This document shows positions 60,878 to 64,000 of a DNA stretch of 64,000 nucleotides, piece by piece. This DNA comes from Serinus canaria (taxonomy: Eukaryota; Chordata; Aves; Passeriformes; Fringillidae), in NCBI RefSeq assembly GCF_022539315.1, contig NC_066314.1, forward strand, positions 62,853,543 through 62,917,542, written 5' to 3'. The stretch's first letter is position 1. Each line of letters begins with the position of its first letter. The position numbers were made by a program, and so were the translations under genes. The notes below the pieces were generated by a model. It was not told the origin of the DNA and did no database searches. It was given only the letters and a program-made list of their open reading frames with translations.

Positions 60878-63800
60878 CTATTGGGAGAAAACATTAATAT
60901 TTTGCTAACCATGGCCAGTGAGTAAAACAGACAAAAAGAATTCATCCAAGACATTTTAGACTTGTCAGTTACTCACAAAATTACTTCAAATGTAGATTCT
61001 GTTAAATTACATTCACAGCACTCCTTTAAGTGACTTCATGTCATGGAAAAATTCCAATAATAAGAAATGTTTTGTTTCCTGAATAATTAATATTTCCTTG
61101 CAGTCTAAAAAGTATCGGGAAAGAAGTTGAAAAATGAATCACTATGTAAAAGCAACACTTACACAATTGATACAGTTGCAGAATTTAAATTAGTCTTGCA
61201 CTATCTCAGTTGTATGTACAGAGAGTAGAAGGCAAATGCATTTCCTTCAACCATTTGTGATATCATGACCCTGGAGGGCCAGGAAATGTGAACAAATGAG
61301 AATTCTGCTTTTTTGTCAATTTCTTGTCATCCTAAACATTTTTCAGGGAGAAAACGAAGTCTGAAGTGATCACATATTCTATATGCAGATATAGAACTGT
61401 TGATAATCACATCATTTTTTTCCTCTGTATCAAGTAAAGAATTTGCAGGATGGGGGTTTTGTCTCTAAGAGCTAAGCTGTTTCCCAAAACCAAAAATGAT
61501 TGCTGGAAATTATTGATGCTACATATTTGTCATCATTTAATTGCTAGCAAGTCATTACATTTTTTTACAAGTTATGTAAGAGATGATCTATAATAACCTG
61601 AAGGTACAGAATCAATGCAAAACCATTTTACAAGATCACCAAGAGGAAAGTTACAGTAGAGTTTTATACTAGTTTAAGTGTACCTAACAAAAATAAATTT
61701 TTTACACATGCAGTTAACCAAGCAAATCCCCCCTTCTTTCTAGGAAACAGTCATTTCTGTTTCACAAATTTCATTATATTTTAATTTCAAATGTCTCTAA
61801 TGACAGCTAGAAGTACATTACCAAACTGCAATACTATATTCTGAAAAATATTTTTTCATTTGAAGAATAGAAAACTTTTAGACTGCTTCATAAAGTAAAA
61901 TGCCTATCTGCCCTTCCAGGATAAACACCTAAAGAGGCATTTCCTTGTGAATGTACTTAAAATAGGTCTGAATGTGGCAGACATATTCTAATGGAAAACA
62001 CCTGTGGAAGGAGTAGCAAAATTCACATCATGTTTATACTTAATGATGTGTAACTCACTTTTCTTGTGTTTTCAGACATCAGCTTTAACTATCAGGACAC
62101 TTACAGAAATTATATTTTAAAGAAGAAACAATAAATGGATTTTATTAGTTAAATGCTCTCCATGACTCCTCACTAGACTAACTGCACAAGTTACTAATAT
62201 GTTATTTCACACTGACACAACATAAAACAAAAACATGCAAATATTTTCACAGACATATGCCACAAATCCAAGCTCACTAATCAAGCCAAGCAAAATACTG
62301 AATCTTTATTTTGCTTGTTGAGAATCGGCGCAGGAGATTCTAAGGAGAGTTCCTTAGAGAAAACCACCTCTCTCTATAAAACACCTGCAATAAAATGGAA
62401 GCCAGTTTGCTCAGTGAGATGAGACTTTCTAGTTTACACCTGGCAGGCAGTGAATTCCAGCTGGACTCTGACCTGATTTCCAGGTTTTCTGTGAAGACTG
62501 TCCAACAGATTTCTGGGTTACCTGGATCCACATTTCAAGCTGCCACAACAGGCCAGCTACCAGATGTATTTCACACCATTCTCAATGGGACCAAAATTTT
62601 CAGCTTCTAAACTCCAGAAGAGTTTTAAAATTTTATTTTCCATGTATGTATAAAAAGGCATTCAAGCCCATCCTGGAAGTCCAGGAATGCAGATATTTGC
62701 ATAGATACAATATAGAACATGTACACACGGCCAGTGGAGAAAATCAGTGCCAGTCCCCCCCGATGCTGAAACAGTCTGATGACCACAGTACTTCACATCA
62801 TCTAAACCTCCATGCAGAGTTAACTTCTCATTAACCTGTCAGGAACCTCCAATCATGAAATATACAGATATCACAACCAAAACTCTAACTACAAAAATGT
62901 TGCCTAGTAAGTAAACAATTCCAAAAACCTGAAGGCTGCTGTGACTGAAGTGTGATGAATTTGATTAAGCTAGGATCTCCTATTTCCTTGGTAGACTAGA
63001 AAATCTATATGGTATTGCATTTGGAGTTTTATGGAATTCACAGAAATTCAGCAAGAACTCCATGAAGAATTGCATCTGTTCATAAAAACATGTTAGTTCA
63101 TATTTTTCAAGATATCAGAGGCAAGTGTTTGTAAGGACATTTAGAATGCTTTCTAAATGTCCTTACAAATAAAACCCCTAAATATTATCCCTATTAGCTT
63201 TCAAACTAGAAGCTAATAACTTCTGTCATAATTCAATACAACTTATTTTACATTAAATAGTATCACTACTTCTCATGGAAATACAGAATTTATAATATCA
63301 ATACTGAAAGTCTCTTGTGAATAGCTTGGTATGTCCTTTCCTGTTGTAATATAAATGCTCATTCATGTGGAATAATCCTTCCATAGATGATTACCTTCAT
63401 ATCTGAACTTCCAAAAGATCATTTATCATCACAAATGTTGCAACAGCTGTCCATACAATCCAGTAAAGCAAATTTTCTTGTATTAGTCCCAGAGAAATAC
63501 CTTGGAGAACTGTTTATTTGGCTTCAGAATCTATATTTGGTCACTCTTGTTTTTCAAAGAGAAACATACCTTAAGCTATTGCATTACATAAATTACATGG
63601 AAAAAAAAAAAGTAAATGGAAATGGAAAAAACAGAATAAAATATTATGTGAACTGCTTCTCCCTCAAACAGATCTTAAGTCCAGAAAACCCACATGACAT
63701 AATTAGTATGGATACAACATGAAAGCTTCCATTCTGCATGTAATTAATATGCAATTTAATTACTAATAAAGAATGTCTTGGTTTTCTCTACAGTACTCTG

Positions 63801-64000
63801 CCCCACAGCAGTGTTAGTCCTCATACAGAAGCACAGAATGTTCCAGAAAGCTGGGCTTATGACCATGATGTGGAGTGATCTTGGTGGTATTATGAATGCA
63901 TTTTCTGGACAAGAATGTTCCCAAATGCATCTGAACTCCTCATTTCAGAAGCACAGATCTTTCAAAGGCATATTCAGGGATCTTGGTTAGACACATCACT
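60878..64000 (-). other. CCDC91: CCDC91 upstream intron, partial
   Basis: Sequence 5' of the first visible exon on the gene's strand. I looked for the preceding coiled-coil exon on the minus strand and found none, so the next exon should lie beyond the window edge. The stretch contains a perfect 19-bp-arm hairpin at 63128-63169 and a CpG-containing, LTR-like patch near 62300-62380. The rest is AT-rich and unrecognised. Confidence 0.7.
63128..63169. repeat. Perfect inverted repeat, 19-bp arms, 4-nt loop
   Basis: Arms TTTGTAAGGACATTTAGAA (63128-63146) and its exact reverse complement (63151-63169) flank the loop TGCT. It lies in the upstream CCDC91 intron. It is too short for an ordinary pre-miRNA hairpin. 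Confidence 0.95.

Noticed and set aside
63387..63722. 111-codon plus-strand open frame near the window's right end
   Set aside because: No recognisable domain, antisense to CCDC91, and composition typical of translated AT-rich non-coding DNA.

Overview
This is a vertebrate nuclear window, almost certainly from a bird and probably a songbird (Passeriformes). It is AT-rich and mostly non-coding. It holds several chicken-repeat-1 (CR1) LINE tails ending in the usual ATTCTGTGATTCT-like 3' end, and three retroviral LTRs of types I recognise from passerine genomes. The only protein gene I can support has canonical GT-AG introns. There are no operons, ribosome binding sites, CRISPR arrays or other prokaryotic features. 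The species assignment is inference; no database search was possible.

The gene is the 3' half of CCDC91 (GGA-binding partner, p56) on the minus strand. Five coding exons run from right to left: 60785-60877, 60540-60608, 58695-58871, 46761-46874 and the terminal exon 22136-22255 with its stop codon. Together they encode the C-terminal 190 residues, nearly all charged coiled coil. All junctions are phase 0. The 5' exons, including the GGA-binding N-terminus, lie beyond position 64000. The gene's last intron is about 24.5 kb and the one before it about 11.8 kb. A 3' UTR of about 1 kb is likely, with the first canonical AATAAA at 21072-21077.

Positions 1 to about 21050 look like the intergenic region downstream of CCDC91. 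They hold a decayed CR1 ORF2 fragment (about 1080-1580), a solo ERVK-type LTR with a perfect 6-bp target duplication (2733-3229), a CR1 tail whose internal segment has expanded into a 21/23-bp minisatellite (4605-5216, array 4961-5140), and another CR1 tail (19636-19880). The rest shows no recognisable gene.

The CCDC91 introns hold further CR1 tails (23645-23767, 37266-37456, 47130-47420, 49197-49393), an ERVL-like LTR antisense to the gene (about 43118-43764) and, about 320 bp away, a second ERVK-type solo LTR (44088-44467). That second LTR is in the gene's sense orientation and carries its own poly(A) signal. Simple repeats, a 31-bp tandem duplication and two clean hairpins complete the picture. 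I did not find a convincing undescribed biological system. The strongest leads are the G-rich minisatellite born inside a CR1 element and the sense-oriented LTR that could truncate CCDC91 transcripts.
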